A DNA stretch of 64,000 bases from Struthidea cinerea. Lineage: Eukaryota > Chordata > Aves > Passeriformes > Corcoracidae. Below the pieces are notes generated by a model. The model had not been told where the DNA came from and made no database searches. It saw nothing but the letters and a program-made list of their open reading frames with translations. Location: the NCBI GenBank assembly GCA_013397865.1, contig VZTI01002790.1, forward strand, positions 1,090,212 to 1,154,211, given 5' to 3'. A program made the position numbers and the translations under genes. Below, piece after piece: positions 23,991 through 37,640 of this stretch (within the stretch, counting starts at the first letter, position 1; each line of letters begins with the position of its first letter).

Positions 23991-25163
23991 TATACAGATT
24001 GTTTTTCTGGGCACCAGTAAAAAAACCCAGGAAGATATTTATAGCCTTTGTGGGGGTACACCATACTAAATATGATTGATTACCTCTAAATCAGTCCAGA
24101 TAAAGAGCATTCAAAAATAAACCACAATAGGAGTTCCCAGAGAAGATGCCCATAGAGGTGCTCTTTCTTTTCCCTACTAGCCAGTAATTACCACTAATAA
24201 TGGTCTTTAGAGCTAATAATTGGGAGATGTGGATTCCAAATCTTCCTTGGCCCAAGCGGACAAGTATTCCTATTTTTCAAATTCAAGCCAGCACGTTGTT
24301 GGGTGCATTTTGAACAGGTTTCTTTCCAGCTGCTGTTGTGAAGTGAGATCCCTGTATGGCAGGGTTTTCATAACTCATTAAGCCATAGAGAGAAAAACAG
24401 ACACACACATTCATATCACAAAGCAAGAAGGCTTTATGATCATCTAGCAATGAGAAGCTGCCCTGGATTCACCAAAGAAAGAGGATTTCTTGCGCAAAGA
24501 GTGACCACATAATAGTTGTCTACTGCCTCTCCTCACACAGGAACTATCAAAGAAAACAGAATGCAGGTTCACAATTAGTAAAAGGAAGCTTTTTTCCCCA
24601 GTCAATATGTAGTTAAGGCAGGGATCTTTTTGCTGCTAAAAGTTGTGATAAAAGTCCAAAGAGCAGCTTGAAAAGATGATGGAATGAAAAAAAAATCCTC
24701 CAATGACTATTACACACAACACCACCACATCTGTTTCAGGAAATCCTGGACCTGCAAATTTTTGGAGACTGGGTAAGTATTTTGTGAAAGCACTGTAATA
24801 GGCTTGACCTTTTCTTAAGCTCTCCCTAGTGTTCTGCCTCAGTTATTGTTGCCAGAGGATGCTGAGCTAGCAGGACCTTTGGTCATACAGTATCAAACTT
24901 CTTGGGTTACAGTCTGAAGTTTTGACAAAAACCATAAGGAGCACTGGGGACGGTGAACTGTGTGCCAGCCTTGGATATGAAGATTGAGAAACAGACTATC
25001 AGGGCTGAAGAGATTTGTTTAAAACTATTTGTGACAGACAATTTCTACCAGTCTTGCGTCTTTATGCTCAGCCTTCCAGTAGTATCTATTATAGAACTTC
25101 CATAAACTGACAGTACATTGTATCAAGTAAAATGATCTTTCTTTTTCTGTTTATTTTTTCTAG

Positions 25164-25387
25164 CCCTTGAGTCTTTCCAAGACTTTTTTACACCCTATCT
25201 TCAGCAAGCCCGTCAGATCTGGGCTTGGTTGGTTGGAGCAGCTGTGTTTGGAAGTGTTGTTACTGCTGTGCTCACAAGGCACATCAGGGCCTGCTGGAAG
25301 AAAAAAGGAGGAACTTCTTCAGAGATACAACCCTTGCTCATAGAAAGCGAAGATTACAACAATATAACTTATCAGTCCAATTTCTAG
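25164..25387 (+). CDS. TYR: Tyrosinase exon 5: membrane anchor, sorting tail, stop
   Basis: This is the last coding exon. The acceptor is a long T-rich tract ending in TAG at 25161-25163. With G from exon 4 it starts ALESFQDFFTPYLQQARQ and runs into a hydrophobic segment, WAWLVGAAVFGSVVTAVLT, which is the single membrane span that anchors tyrosinase in the melanosome membrane. A short basic cytosolic stretch (RACWKKK) follows, then EIQPLL, the acidic dileucine sorting signal that routes the enzyme through AP adaptors to melanosomes. The protein ends DYNNITYQSNF and stops at TAG (25385-25387). The anchor and sorting tail are complete, so a normal melanosomal protein is expected. Confidence 0.97.
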
Positions 25388-25650
25388 AGGCCTCCAGTAA
25401 CTCAGTCATGTTACTAAGGTGCTAATCAAGCATGCATTGTTTGATTGACGTTTACAAATACCTTGTTGAGGTGTGCTGCAGAAGCAGGATGGGCAGTCTC
25501 CTTAAGTTTCTTGTAACCTCCGATGTTGTAGCATCTTATCAGATCCACTCCTACAAAAATCTCCCAGATCCAACATAAGCTACCATGCCACCCAAAGAAC
25601 ACTGGGTATTTCTTATGCTTGATTAAATAATGCTCCTATGAAATCGGAAT
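25388..25650 (+). other. TYR: TYR 3' untranslated region
   Basis: About 260 bases follow the stop codon and reach a likely cleavage site some 15 to 25 bases beyond ATTAAA at 25622. I see no repeat in it. The end is inferred from the signal, not from transcript data, and longer forms are possible. Confidence 0.6.
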
Positions 25651-25668
25651 GGCTTGTGTGTTGGTGGA
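25622..25668 (+). terminator. TYR: TYR poly(A) signal ATTAAA with GU-rich downstream element
   Basis: ATTAAA, the commonest variant of the vertebrate poly(A) signal, is at 25622-25627. A GT-rich stretch, TGGCTTGTGTGTTGGTGG, lies about 25 to 40 bases downstream, the right spacing for a cleavage-stimulating element. No AATAAA is seen between the stop codon and this site. Confidence 0.65.
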
Positions 25669-28600
25669 TTTAATGTATAATTCTCTTTTATTTGTTCTTT
25701 CACAACTGTAGGGTCCAATTCCGCAGCTCAAGATAAGGACAGGAAGAGACCATCATTCACCAAATACTGTTATGAGCAAAACAGGCTTGATTTGGAGAAA
25801 TTAGCTTAATATTAATTTCCTGACAATCAAAAGTCAGAACAGGATAATGAGAAATAATTTTAAAAAAATATACCTTCCCCAACCCCTTCATTCTTCCCAG
25901 GCTCAAATCCAGATTTCTCTACTTTCTCCATGCCAGCAGCACAGGGGGATCAGGAATGGGGGCTTTTATATCTAAGATGTAAAGAACCATTCAGTCTATG
26001 GAGGGAGAGTGAAAATCCCATAAGCTCCCAGGGGCTTCCCAGGAAGAGTCTTCTGCTGGAGTCTGGAGCTGGTACACTTCTGAGGTCCCCAGTCCTGGAA
26101 TTTGTTGAATTCCAGTGACAGGAATATGTTGGAATTGTGTAGCTTAAAAGTCCCAAATGTCCAGCTTTGCGACAGTCTGAATGGCTGTGTCAGTCTGGAA
26201 CAGACTGGCCGAACTGTGACCCCTGGTTGGGTGCGTGCCCTGACAGAAAGGCCACTCCTGTGTTTCATTAGATGTTTGTTGAAAAGAAATGCCATTATGC
26301 AAAATATTTCAGTGTCAGTAAAGCGATGTCATCCTTTGAAAAGTTGTTCTGATAGAAAAATCCTAACTGTATTAAGCAAATTTATTTCAGTCTTTTCAGT
26401 ATTCCATGGCGACAGCGTTTCATTTTCACACTGATCAAGGTAATTTTTACCAAAAAATTACTGCTTGCAAAGGACATGGCCAACAAATAATTTCTGATTC
26501 AACTCTTCAGCTGTTCATGTCTTCTCCACAGATAACCAGGGTTCCCTGGGCTTCCCTCCTTCAGCCATGGCAAATTACCATGTGTGAAAGGATCAAAGTG
26601 AAGCTTTGGCTCATCAGGTCTTTTAAATCCTACATTTGGCAGCTCTTGATCCTCCCTTCTTCCTCAAAATCATGGAATGCAAAACTTATACTTGTGACCA
26701 AACTCATGACCTAGTAGTGAAAGCCTGTTTATGCTCTGCTCAGATAATTTCCAACTCCCAGGCAGGCTTTTTCCTTTCCTTTTTCTTCGGTGGAGGATCT
26801 AACAGCCCATTTTCTTCCCCGGAAGTGATCACAGAGAACTCAAACCAGCTATAACTGATGAAAGAGAATTTTTATCCCTTTCATATTTGTAGGCATACCC
26901 CCAAGCAATTCTCCCACTCACCATATGACCTGGAGACCACATCTGCTTTGAGAGAGAACAAAGAACACAGGCCTGTTTCCAACAGTCAGCATGGCCTGTG
27001 GCCAGGAGTAGATGGCAGAGTGTATATTAATCTTAGTAACTAGGACAGAATTTACACAAGCAACACCTGCTGGTTCTCTCAATCGTTGTGATGTTTCTGG
27101 TCAGACCAGTGGCCTGATGCCAGCTGGGAGTCAAACCTCTTGAGAGGTGTATCTGACTCAGAGCACACGGAACCCCAGCTGCTTCTCTTGTCCAAGCAAA
27201 GCTGTTTAGGTTCCTTTGGCGTGGGAAGCAAACACCACTGCCTGGTGCGGACTGACGGCACCAACCCTAAAGCACCTGTTTTGGGACAGGAGGAATTGTC
27301 CTGCGGACATGTCTTCCCTTTGGCCTTTTGGGGACTCTGCATGTTAGCTTGGACCAGCCACCTAGGTTTTGGATGGGTCAGAAAGAGGGAGAGGCTTCAT
27401 TTAGCACCACGGCACTAAACGTTTTCTTGGCTACCAGCAGTGCCAGGAGACTTTGTGCTTTCTCCTCTGCAAGCTACAAATGCAATGGCATATTCTTTTT
27501 CTTCTCAGGGTCACATTTAGAGTTGTGTTTACTCCTGTGCTCAGACATGTGTAAGATAAATGCTGAAGGATCTCTTTGCTTCATAAGTGCTTCCCTGAGA
27601 TGGAAGCTGGAGCTGCAATTTTTTGTAAATTGGGAATGAGGTAATGCCATGAGGCTGTGCTTGCTGTGTGATCTCACTGAATCAGAATGGTCAGAGTTTA
27701 AACAAAACCCTGCCTTTACCTTTTCCTCTGTCTGGACAAGGTATCTTGAAACAAGAAACCTCCCATTGCCATTAGGCAGCTGGCTCAAGCTTGAGGAGTT
27801 TATCCTGACGGGGTCAATGCTGAAAATGGGGCGTTACAGTACTTGGTGCTTGAAAATATAGGTCGTGTGTACGTACACCATGAAACCACATAAACCTTCA
27901 CCCAGTGGGCATTGAGATTAGGCTTGTACAAAAGTACTTGTTAGATGAGGAGTCCACCAGTTTAAACATCCAGGGAAGTATTTGCAACATCAGCACCATG
28001 TTGTTTCACATAATGAAAGCAGCTAAGAAATCTAGATGATACCTGATAGCTTCATTATAAGGTACTCAGCTTTGTGCATCTCTGGCCTTTACAAGAGCCT
28101 GTTACCTCTGTCAAGTTTTTCATTTTCTAGCCTGGTCTCTGACTTCCTCAGACTGTTAAGAGTCACATTTAGTCAAGTCAAGACAATGAACAGCTGTCAG
28201 TCTTTTTCACTCTGTTCTCCTTCCCACATTTTACCCAAATTTGTATTTTTAGCACCTGGCATCTCCATTGAGTTAAATCTGTAATTTACCATCTGTGTAC
28301 ACACATGCGTATGGATGGAAGTAATTTTGAATCAGTATCCATAGTGAGCTGAAAGTTGGCAGCAATGAGACCTTGTCATTAAAAATGGCCTCTAACTGTA
28401 ATTTTTGTAATAAGCTCTGAATTAGATACGAAATAGCTCTTATAACTACAGAAAATCAACTTATTTCTGCATATCTGTCTTCTACACACCAAGCTTTCTG
28501 ATGTGCCATTTTATAAATGGACATTTCCCCAGAAGTCTGTCCATTACCTCTTTCTCTTGAGGGCATCAGTTGCGCAGATGCCAAAAAGTTCTAGAAATCT

Positions 28601-31600
28601 GATCGATTAATAAAATATATAGGAAAACAAGTCCTTTTCCCACATACAGAAAAAAAAAATCCTCTTTGAAACAAAGAGTTTGGCAGCAAACATGAACTCT
28701 GGACCCTCACTGTGGCTTAGCACTTCAGATCACTCACCTTCATGAAACTTGATTCGCTCTCCTATCATCCCAGACTGCACTGTCTTATCTGACCAGAAAA
28801 GGGACCCCTGGGGGCTCAGTGGTGGGACTGTCCCACAGTTTTGAGGCTGGTATAGTGGTGGTGATGACAGGCATGGTAGTGTACCTACAGGAGTGTGTCA
28901 TACAGATTTTAAAGGAACTTGAGTCTATAAAAGCACCTCCCTGCTTCTCTTCACTGTTTTCTAGTAAAAGAAACATTCTCACGCAATAATAGGCAAATAA
29001 GGCATTTTCAGGTAAATTACATATTGCTGACAAATTTTCACACATTTTCTTGTAATCAAAACAATGTTAAGATAATTCTGGTTTGAATTTGCTTCTGGTT
29101 TCTTGAAAAATTTATGTACAACCATTTCAATGTGCTAGGTTTTCAAACTGGTGTACATCCTTCCAAGCACTTTGGACAACAATGCCATAAATATAAATAT
29201 TCTGCAGAGCCTCAACTCTTAGGGCAGAGCCATGAACAAGGCTTTCCTCGCCTTGCCTACCAATACAGCCTTCCTTGTAATCAGGTTCTGTTTCTCCCCA
29301 GCAGTGACGAATGATAGGAAATTTTCTACAACATTGTCTTTACTCACCTTCATTCCTTTGTGCAACCTATTGCAAATAAATAGTCTACACATACCACAGA
29401 AGAAAATATATTTCTGGAAAAAGTGCTAAAAGCTTAAGTTCTTTGCCATACGACCCCTTCATGCAAAGGCAATAACATTATAAAAAAGTGGTGGTTTGTC
29501 ACAGAGTTGAATGTATCAGGAAGATGTACCAAGAACTTGAAGGCCTGGACCATTCTCTCATAAATTTATGGGGGATTGGCAGGGTGGTGCTCTGTTAAAC
29601 TTACTATGGACTGATTACATTGTTAGATGACCTGTATGAAATATACACACAGGTAACAGCTTGAGAAATACCAAATTATCAAAATGACAGTATTTGTATA
29701 CAGAAATATTTAATGGTGCAATTATGAGAAAATGTGATTTTTGTTTTAAATTGAAGCACCACACACATCCCAGAGTAACAGAACTACTTACAGTCATTAG
29801 CTGATAGCAAAACACATATAATCATGGCAAAAATACAAACACTGAAACAACTGTGTACTTACTAGAGTAGTAAAAGTAGTACAACATGCGTGCATATGTT
29901 TGTAGACCGGCACTATAAGGACTCTTTTTGCAGCTCCCCTTTCATCTGGATGATGTTACAGTCATTTATAACAAGAGCAAGGGAATGTAAGATTTCTCAA
30001 GTCAGAAAAGCAGCAATTTGTTTTAAATTTCATCTTGTTAGTTAATGCCAGTGACCACTGAAGATACAGACCATTAGAGAATTCAGGCTTCATGTCCTCT
30101 TTTACACCATCATGGACTTGAGAAGCTACTTTAAAATTAATTTTAGTCTTTTAATTCTGTAGTCTGTGTTCTCAATTATTTAATCCAGAGGGCTGACTTT
30201 CAAAGCATCAACCTCCTATTAATATTCAGGGAGAATCAGGCTCTCAACAACTCTCATTTGAGAGAAGAAATGAAAACCAGGCTTTTTCTGTCTTCCTCAC
30301 AGCTCCTTCAGAAAATCAGCTCACATCTAATCAGAAAGGCTTTTCCCTTTCAGTGAAACAAATATGCTAAGTCCAAAAGTCTAGACACCAGGTCTTAAAA
30401 ATAGTGGCCTTTAGTCTCATTCTAGGAGCCATGGCACTCTAGAGCACCAAACAGGGATGTCTGCAGGGAGGCTGCCACTTCAGAAATTGTGTTTAGCAGT
30501 CTGGGCACAGACAACAGACTGGGAAATCACTGCAGTCATCCTAATTAAGGTGACATTCTCCTACAAGAAGACATACTACTGTAAAAAGTTACAGGAAGGC
30601 TCATTTGCAAAATTAATCTGTAGAGAGACCAAAAACTTTGGCCTAACAAAATTAATTTTCATGAAAACCAGAAGAACAGTTTTGGAGAGGAAGACAAGCT
30701 GCTGGTTACTCAGATGACAGTCATCAATCCACAATGCACAATTTCAGATTAAAAAGCACACTGTTATTAAGCTCAGTCTAATGCTTATGCATATCCTAAC
30801 AAGAAACCAGAAAGAGAAATGATAAATCATGGAGCCATTTAATTCATAGGAATTTAATCTGGGAGGAGTTGGAAAAGGAAAATGGATGAGAAATGCAGAT
30901 TATTTGAAGTCATCTTGCTTACAAAAAATGATGATGAGGATGGGTTGTCAGGAGAGACAACCCAAGTTGCTGCATGGATTACAAATTATTCCCATGTGCT
31001 ACTCTTCAGCCCTCCTGTAATATCCACATGCTTGCAATGTGCTTTAGGGCACATTTAAGGCAAAGCATCAGGTTCCCTGCTGTGAACAAAGCTGTGACTT
31101 GATTACACAGCTGCTCCCCAACTTTCAGAGGCTGGTGGGAACAGCAAGGGGATACTTATCCCTTTTACTCCAGTATTCAAAATCAGGAACAGGTAAGGAA
31201 CGTGTGTACTCCTCAGATGGTTTCAATTTTTCAAATGTTCAAATAGTTTTTCAAATGGTTCTTCAGCTGAGATAATTTAGGACAGGGGAGCCAGTTCATA
31301 TCTAACCAGAACCCACACTTCCAGCCCATATCATGCTGTATTCTCCTAAAAAACAAGTATGTCCCCTGTAACACCAATGGAGGGGAAAAAGAGCTTTTGA
31401 AATGATTTTGTATCCTGAAAACAAAAAATCCAAGTGATGTCTATCAGATCTCCCTGGAGGTCTTCTAAGGTTTTCACATCTTCCCCCTGATGATGTGAGA
31501 AGGTTGTTCATTTACTTTAGGAGATTTGGTCCAGTAAACAGCTGAGATTCATGTGAGGCTGGAGCCCAGGTCAGGCAGACACAGCTGCTCATTTTCTCCC

Positions 31601-34600
31601 TAGAAAACCTCACAGACTACTGTGAGCAGTCTTTGCCTACTATTGCCCATCCTTCTGCTCACCTCCTTATCACGAATTTGTCATGATCCATGAGGCCCAT
31701 ATAGCGCTGAGGTGGGGAGAAGGAAGCAGTTTTTCTCTTCCATCAGGAAAACAGCAGACTGCAATATTTTTTTTGTTGCTCACTGTAAGGAGAGTTTATT
31801 ATTTGCATCAGCATTTTCAGCCAGGTTTTGTAAAAAAAAATTTTTTTTCTGTTCCCCTTTCCATAATCTTCTTGCATGAACAATGAGATTTCTGTCTTGA
31901 TCAAATGCATTTGTGAAATATATAGTTTCCCATAAAAACTCTCCAAATATCAGAGAAAAAAATCAAAGCTCAAGAGCCAAAACACATTTTACCAAACCTC
32001 ATTACTTGGCCAGGGGAAGGTGAGTGGGAAAGGACATTCCCCTTAATTGAAAACACCATCATAATTTTTGAAAATATAAATTTTTTCCTCTGATAACTCT
32101 GCCCTGCCTGACACTGACCCTGCATTTAATATAAATAAACACCTTTTGCAGTTACACAGATCAGGAACTTCTCTAAAATGGAGCTGTTAGCTTTCCCTAT
32201 GAGTTTTTAATTTAACAACTAAAAATAAATGCGAAGAAATATACAGGATTTTGATGGCTTTTTTTAATCTTGCTGCAGTTCTGGAGGGATGGTACCTTTT
32301 CCCACCCCTTTATCAACACCACTCTGGAATGTGAAAATAAAAAATACAACCCTAAGATCAATACATGCAGTTTAACTAAGTACCCTCACTTCTTAAAAAT
32401 ATATTACCCAAAACTTTTAACAATTCTGAAAAATCTCAGAGAAGTCTGCATACTTGTATTAATCTATATTTGATGTGTAGTTTTGTTATAAAAACCCACA
32501 ACCCTGCAAAATGCAGCAATGATTAGGTGGACACCCACCAGAACATTCAACATGGAAATGGGTGCTTTAGTCTGCAGTGCACCCAAAAGACCCCTAAATA
32601 CATTACTGAGAAGTCAATTATGAGTTTTAAACCAGTTGTTGCAGATTGGCTGTAGAATCAACAGTGTCTTGAAAATCATAATAAAATAGCAGCTCTCAGA
32701 TTAATATCTATCAAAAGCAGCATGGTCTGAGCACACTCTGAAACGCTTCACCAGAGCAAGCACACTAAAGCAAATGCCCAGAGCACTTTTCAATGTCAGG
32801 CACTCAAATATTTGTCACAGGTGGGAAGGACTTCTACACGCTTCTGATACGGGAAGGACCTTTGCTCATCACTGATTTTGATGGGTTAGGGTCAGGCAGA
32901 TGCTGCTTTCTCCTTCCACTGTGCTCTAAACAAAGACCGTGTAGGGGAGTGATGTTCTTCTAAACTCCAGCATATGAGATGATGAGGATGAGATAATGTA
33001 TTCTGCTTCTGATATGGTCTCATAGCCACAGATACATACAGAGTAAGCACATGCCTCATGTTCTAAGGCAGAAAATTACTCTGGGTGGCTAAACAAGGGT
33101 GCCTAGTACAGTTCTGGACTCTGATACAGTTTGGGTATCCTACCCAACTTCCTGCTGTCATGCCAGAGGAGTCTGGCCCTCCTGCAGCGTATCTGTGAAC
33201 GCTGTGTGGATGTTTCAGCAAGTTTAGGGCATCATAAAGAGTTCATTCTGCTAAGCAGTGAAATCCCAGCCTCCCCTACCAGCAGTAATACACATGCACG
33301 CATGCACATACACAAGGCTTCCACAATTAAGCCAGTACATCATTAATTGAAATCAGGTCACAAACAGCAACTCAACCATGTTTTGCTCAGTCTTGGAATG
33401 GTTGTTTATTCCAAAGTCATGAAGCTTCCTGTAAAGTAAATACCTTTAGAGTACAGTGCCATAATTACATGATGTATAAACGCATGGTGCTTTGTCAAAT
33501 ACAATAAGAGACATAAAATCACATTAAGATGATCTGCTAATATAACAGAATGTAAAAGTAACATCTGAACAGCAAAAGAACTCAGCAGCCAAATACTTTA
33601 GTTGTCAGGACTGCCATTAAAATAAAATGGCTAATTCCGATGAGTATTTTGGGAAAGAAGCCTCCTTTCCATACTGCAATCAGGATTTTGTATTTTAACT
33701 AAACAAATTTGAAATGAAGGACTATTTGCCAGGCAAATCCAAACTCTTTTCTGGTGTGACCGTTCCCATTTTACTGGTAGGCAAAAAGAAGATGGGATTT
33801 TAGAAAGAAACTTAATGCAGATGGGTATAAAAACCTCAGTGAACTTGAATTCTTTATGTTACACTGAAAAGCCTACGTAAAGTGACCGGTTTGTAGGGGA
33901 ACTCTGTAAGAACATGGGATAAAGCTCAAGAGTTCTTCCCTGTCTGAGCCCTTTTTTAGCCAATGTATTTCATCTACCCTCACAACACTCAGTAACTAAG
34001 AAAGAGACACTGTGGGAAAAGAGTTCTGCACATGACTCATGAAAAAGAGAAGAATAAATAAACCCCAAAGAACTCAGGAAAACAGGAAAATAAAAACCCA
34101 GGGCTTTTTTAATGATCAGTTTTCTAGCTCTGCCTTATTATAGAGATAATTGGTAAAAATTTTCCTTCATTTTAGTGGAACTAAGAGTCAGAAAGCTTAT
34201 TGCTTACTCTTTGAAGGTTTATGAGGCATGCAGGTACAAAAGAGACCTATTTAAGTCCTTCCAGTCAGTGAAACACAGTTCCTCTGTTGTGCTGGGGGCA
34301 GCAAGCTGAGGCTACAAAATGGGCTGTTTCATATGACAAGAGTATGACTTGTTATAGACATGAACCCACTAAGTACTATTCTTTTTCTTAAAGTCAAGCT
34401 TGGGTGAAAAACTTACAAATGAAAGTTCGGAACCAAATTTTGCTTTCTGTTCCACGTGGAAACTAAGCAGACATTTCTCTTCAAAGAATTGTACCACATC
34501 CTGATCTACAAAAACATAAGAACAGATTGAAACCACATTAATATAAACAGGCACCTCTGAAAAGAACATTGAGTACTCAAAATTGTGGACATTTATGTGA

Positions 34601-37544
34601 ATACTTTCCAAAATGGTTATCTTGCACATTGTACAGAGATATAAAAAGTAAATGTTGCCTTCCTTTTTAATAAATTATTTTTATTTCACCTCTAGTGGAA
34701 AAGATATATAATTACAGAATTGGAAATTCAGAACAAATCTTCTGGGCTCTTTCTTTTGGAACAGGGAAGAGTGAGGGAAGAATGTGGTCAGAAGTGAAAA
34801 AGTCAAGACCCACAGCTACAGAAAAGACACTAATTTTTCTATCACATTATACATGTTAACTGTTAACTACTACTTCTAAGGCTCATTTCTTAAAAGAAAA
34901 ATTGGAAAGCTGACATTAGTTTATTGCTTTTTCCAAATTTTATGGATGGCAAGAACTTTCTTTGTGGCCCACATCTTCCTTCCTGAGACTGGATTTTAAT
35001 TAATTTGTCTAGTGGGATAACAGTCTTTTCAGGATACTCACGCTTGCACCAGTGGCTCCAGTTTCTGTTTGTTTACCACATCAAACTGTCACATGACTTT
35101 TGAGTCCCAAATAACTACCCAAAGTAAGACAAAAATGGATCATGTCTTCTTCCTCACAGCAACCCAAGTCTAGAACTGCTACAGACATTGCCACGAAGGT
35201 TCAGATGACAGTGTAGACATGATCCTGGAGAGATGTCTTGCTTTAAAAGGAAGAAACTGAATTGCTGAAGCTCAGACTGTGGTACTATTGTTTAGTTTGA
35301 ACCATACTTTCTCACTAATGAAGGTTGGAAAGAAAAAAAAGAAAACCAAAGAATGCTTTGGAATTAGAAAATTAGGGTTTTTCGAGCTAGTTTCCACTCT
35401 TCTTCTAAGCATCTTGGAAGAATTCTTTTAAAACAGACATGTTTTGGACATAGGAGCATTTTCGACATAAAAAAGATGTTTGGGATTTTTTTGCTTGGTT
35501 GGTTCTGAAAATGAAATTAGATTTACATAAAACAATGTAAAATCATAGATCTTGAAAGAAACTGCCCATATACACATTATGGAACTAGTATAGCTGGGCC
35601 ATTCAAAATACTTTTTTGGACATCAGTTTGAGGGACGATACCCCAGTTATGACTTTTCTTCTCAACTACCACAGACCAAGAGAACCATTTCTTACCCAAA
35701 CATGTTTCATCAAATTTGCTCCTGCAAATGATCAGAAAGAACACAGGGAGAGAAAAGCTCAGTGGGAGTAGGTGTTTCACAACCTGGCACATTTGGACTA
35801 AGGGTACCTGTTTCAGAAAAAGTTAATTAATAAGCCCAGAGCTTCATCAATATATGAAGCCTGGAAGACGGTCCTTGTCACATCTGAATCTAAGTGAAAG
35901 CTCTGCTCTTCTGCACTCACAGCAGCATCAGGGCCTCCCTCTCAAAGAGGCAGAGCTGAACATATGTGTTGGGAGTTGTCTGCTTAACAGCACAATACTT
36001 CTTCTTTCCCTTTTATAAACAATGAGCTCTCAAGTTCCCAGAAGCAAAGAAACCAGGCGAGGAAATATTTAATCAGTGAAAGAAGGAAATCATATACAGT
36101 TAATAAAGCAGGGGCTGTATGGAAATAGCAAATGTAATTGAAAAAAAGAAACCCTTTCCATCACTGCCGAGCGTCCTGAAATGCCTATGTGTGAAAGCAG
36201 AAGCATGACTTAATTTCAGTGGTAGCCACAAGTGATCTGCCTTTCACAAAACCAAATCCCCAATTCTCATTCAGAAGATGACATAATCTTTGCTACTCTG
36301 AGTTCTCCCATTTTCTACATAGCTGCCCTTGTAGCACTGCCCCTCCTGTCATTGCCAAAAGCATCTCCAGCATTGGGATGCTGCACCCCTCATTTCCCTG
36401 AAGCTAATCAAAGAGACTGCAAGAACCTCACTGGATTGTGTACACCAGGAGCATTATAAAGGTTGGTGTATGCTGTGATTAAAATTGAGGCCCTCTGCAT
36501 TTCCCAAAGTGGCATTTTCCTGAGTTACGGGAAGCAGAGGGTGGAAGAAGCCTCTTGTGCTATGGAGGGAGGAAGAGCCCAAAAGAAGGACTATGGGACA
36601 CATAGGTGATGATGTATCCAATGATGCAAAGATTCAAACACACCTCTAGATGAAGGCTGAGGTTATATGCAGAGAGGAAGAGATGGATCTGAAAGCTCAA
36701 CTCCCTCTATTCTTCCATGGTGATGGAGCAGACCAAGATGACTGAAGCACAAATGCACCCAGCTCCAACAGACAATGATATTTCACTATCAGGTGGAGAT
36801 CCCTTGCCAAGTTCCATCTCAGCCACATTTTTAAGCTTTGGGGCATTATGTTTTTGTCAAAAAGTGTGTATCAAACAGTTACTAGAGCTTAAGCAGTCAA
36901 AAAGAATAATGTCATAGGTGAATCTTCACATTCACAGCAAATATCTTTTAACAGTTAATTATGTTGCTCTGATCCAGTAAAAGCAAAATACAGCACTTGT
37001 GCCTTCTCTGCTGATATTTTGCCATTTATTCCTGACGAACACTACTGCAAACATGGGCAGGGTATATTCAGTTGTGGGTGGAAGCTGGCCTTCATCATCC
37101 TCATCTGTTCTAGCCAGTACATGCTTTCAACCATCCAACACCTAATGAGGTACAATAACATAACCTGCTTCCCTGTCCCTAGCAATATGCTTCTACAAAG
37201 CCAGAGAAATACACAGGGTTTGTCCATACCTTCAGCTAACCGTACCGCTGTGACTGTACTCAAAGGTCAGACCAGCTCATTGCCTACACAATTCACCCTC
37301 AGGTATGGCAGCTCTGAGCTCCAAGTTTGAAAGTGCACACTGGAGGCTCGTCCAGCTCTGTCTAAACCACCTTTCATCTAATCTTGCAGACTCAGTCCAA
37401 GAGCCCCTCACTCTTCCTTTGCCAAAGCATACGTAGGACTTGCTCTGACTCATCATGGTTCAGAGATGGGACAGCCAGTGTGGTGACCTGGCCAGCTTCT
37501 GACTGCAGATCATCTATCACTGATATGTTCTCCTTAAAAAAGTT
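25669..37544. other. Intergenic spacer, TYR side
   Basis: Nearly 12 kb of AT-rich sequence between the convergent genes. I recognise no exon, RNA gene or clear mobile element. A small run of A then T (about 31831-31849) and weak local repeats of TTTTTCAAATG (about 31225-31257) are the only patterns. Open frames here are short and lack motifs. Confidence 0.7.
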
Positions 37545-37640
37545 ACACAGAATCACAGAATAGTCTGAGTTGGAAGGGACCCACAAGGATCATAATTTAA
37601 GTGAATGGCTCATCCGGGGATAGAACCTACAACCTTGGCC
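37545..37640 (-). mobile_element. tRNA-Ile/CR1 composite SINE, 5'-truncated
   Basis: Read on the - strand, the first part GCCAAGGTTGTAGGTTCTAT followed by CCCCGGATGAGCCA resembles the T-arm and acceptor end of tRNA-Ile, with the pol III B box GGTTCTATCCC at 37617-37627 (consensus GGTTCGATCCC). After a linker TTCACTTAAATTAT it switches to a CR1 3' tail: GATCCTTGTGGGTCCCTTCC, AACTCAGACTATTCTGTGAT, TCTGTG. A tRNA head on a LINE tail is the standard design of a SINE that borrows LINE machinery. The D arm, A box and anticodon arm are missing, so this copy is truncated. Such tRNA-Ile/CR1 SINEs are known to me from passerine birds (TguSINE1 type). Confidence 0.8.

Larger units (their letters stand above)
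20143..25163 (+). other. TYR: TYR intron 4 (5.0 kb), rich in mobile elements
   Basis: The intron runs from GTAATG to a long pyrimidine tract and TAG at 25161-25163. It holds, in order, a CR1 reverse-transcriptase relic (+), an LTR-like segment (-), a CR1 tail (+) and an antisense CR1 with ORF1 relic and tail (-). Together these make up roughly half of the intron. The part from about 24010 to 25163 contains nothing I recognise. Confidence 0.85.

Noticed and set aside
24215..24275. Possible MIR1-like piece (GGGAGATGTGGATTCCAAAT)
   Set aside because: Only one short similarity, no core or tail; too weak to call.
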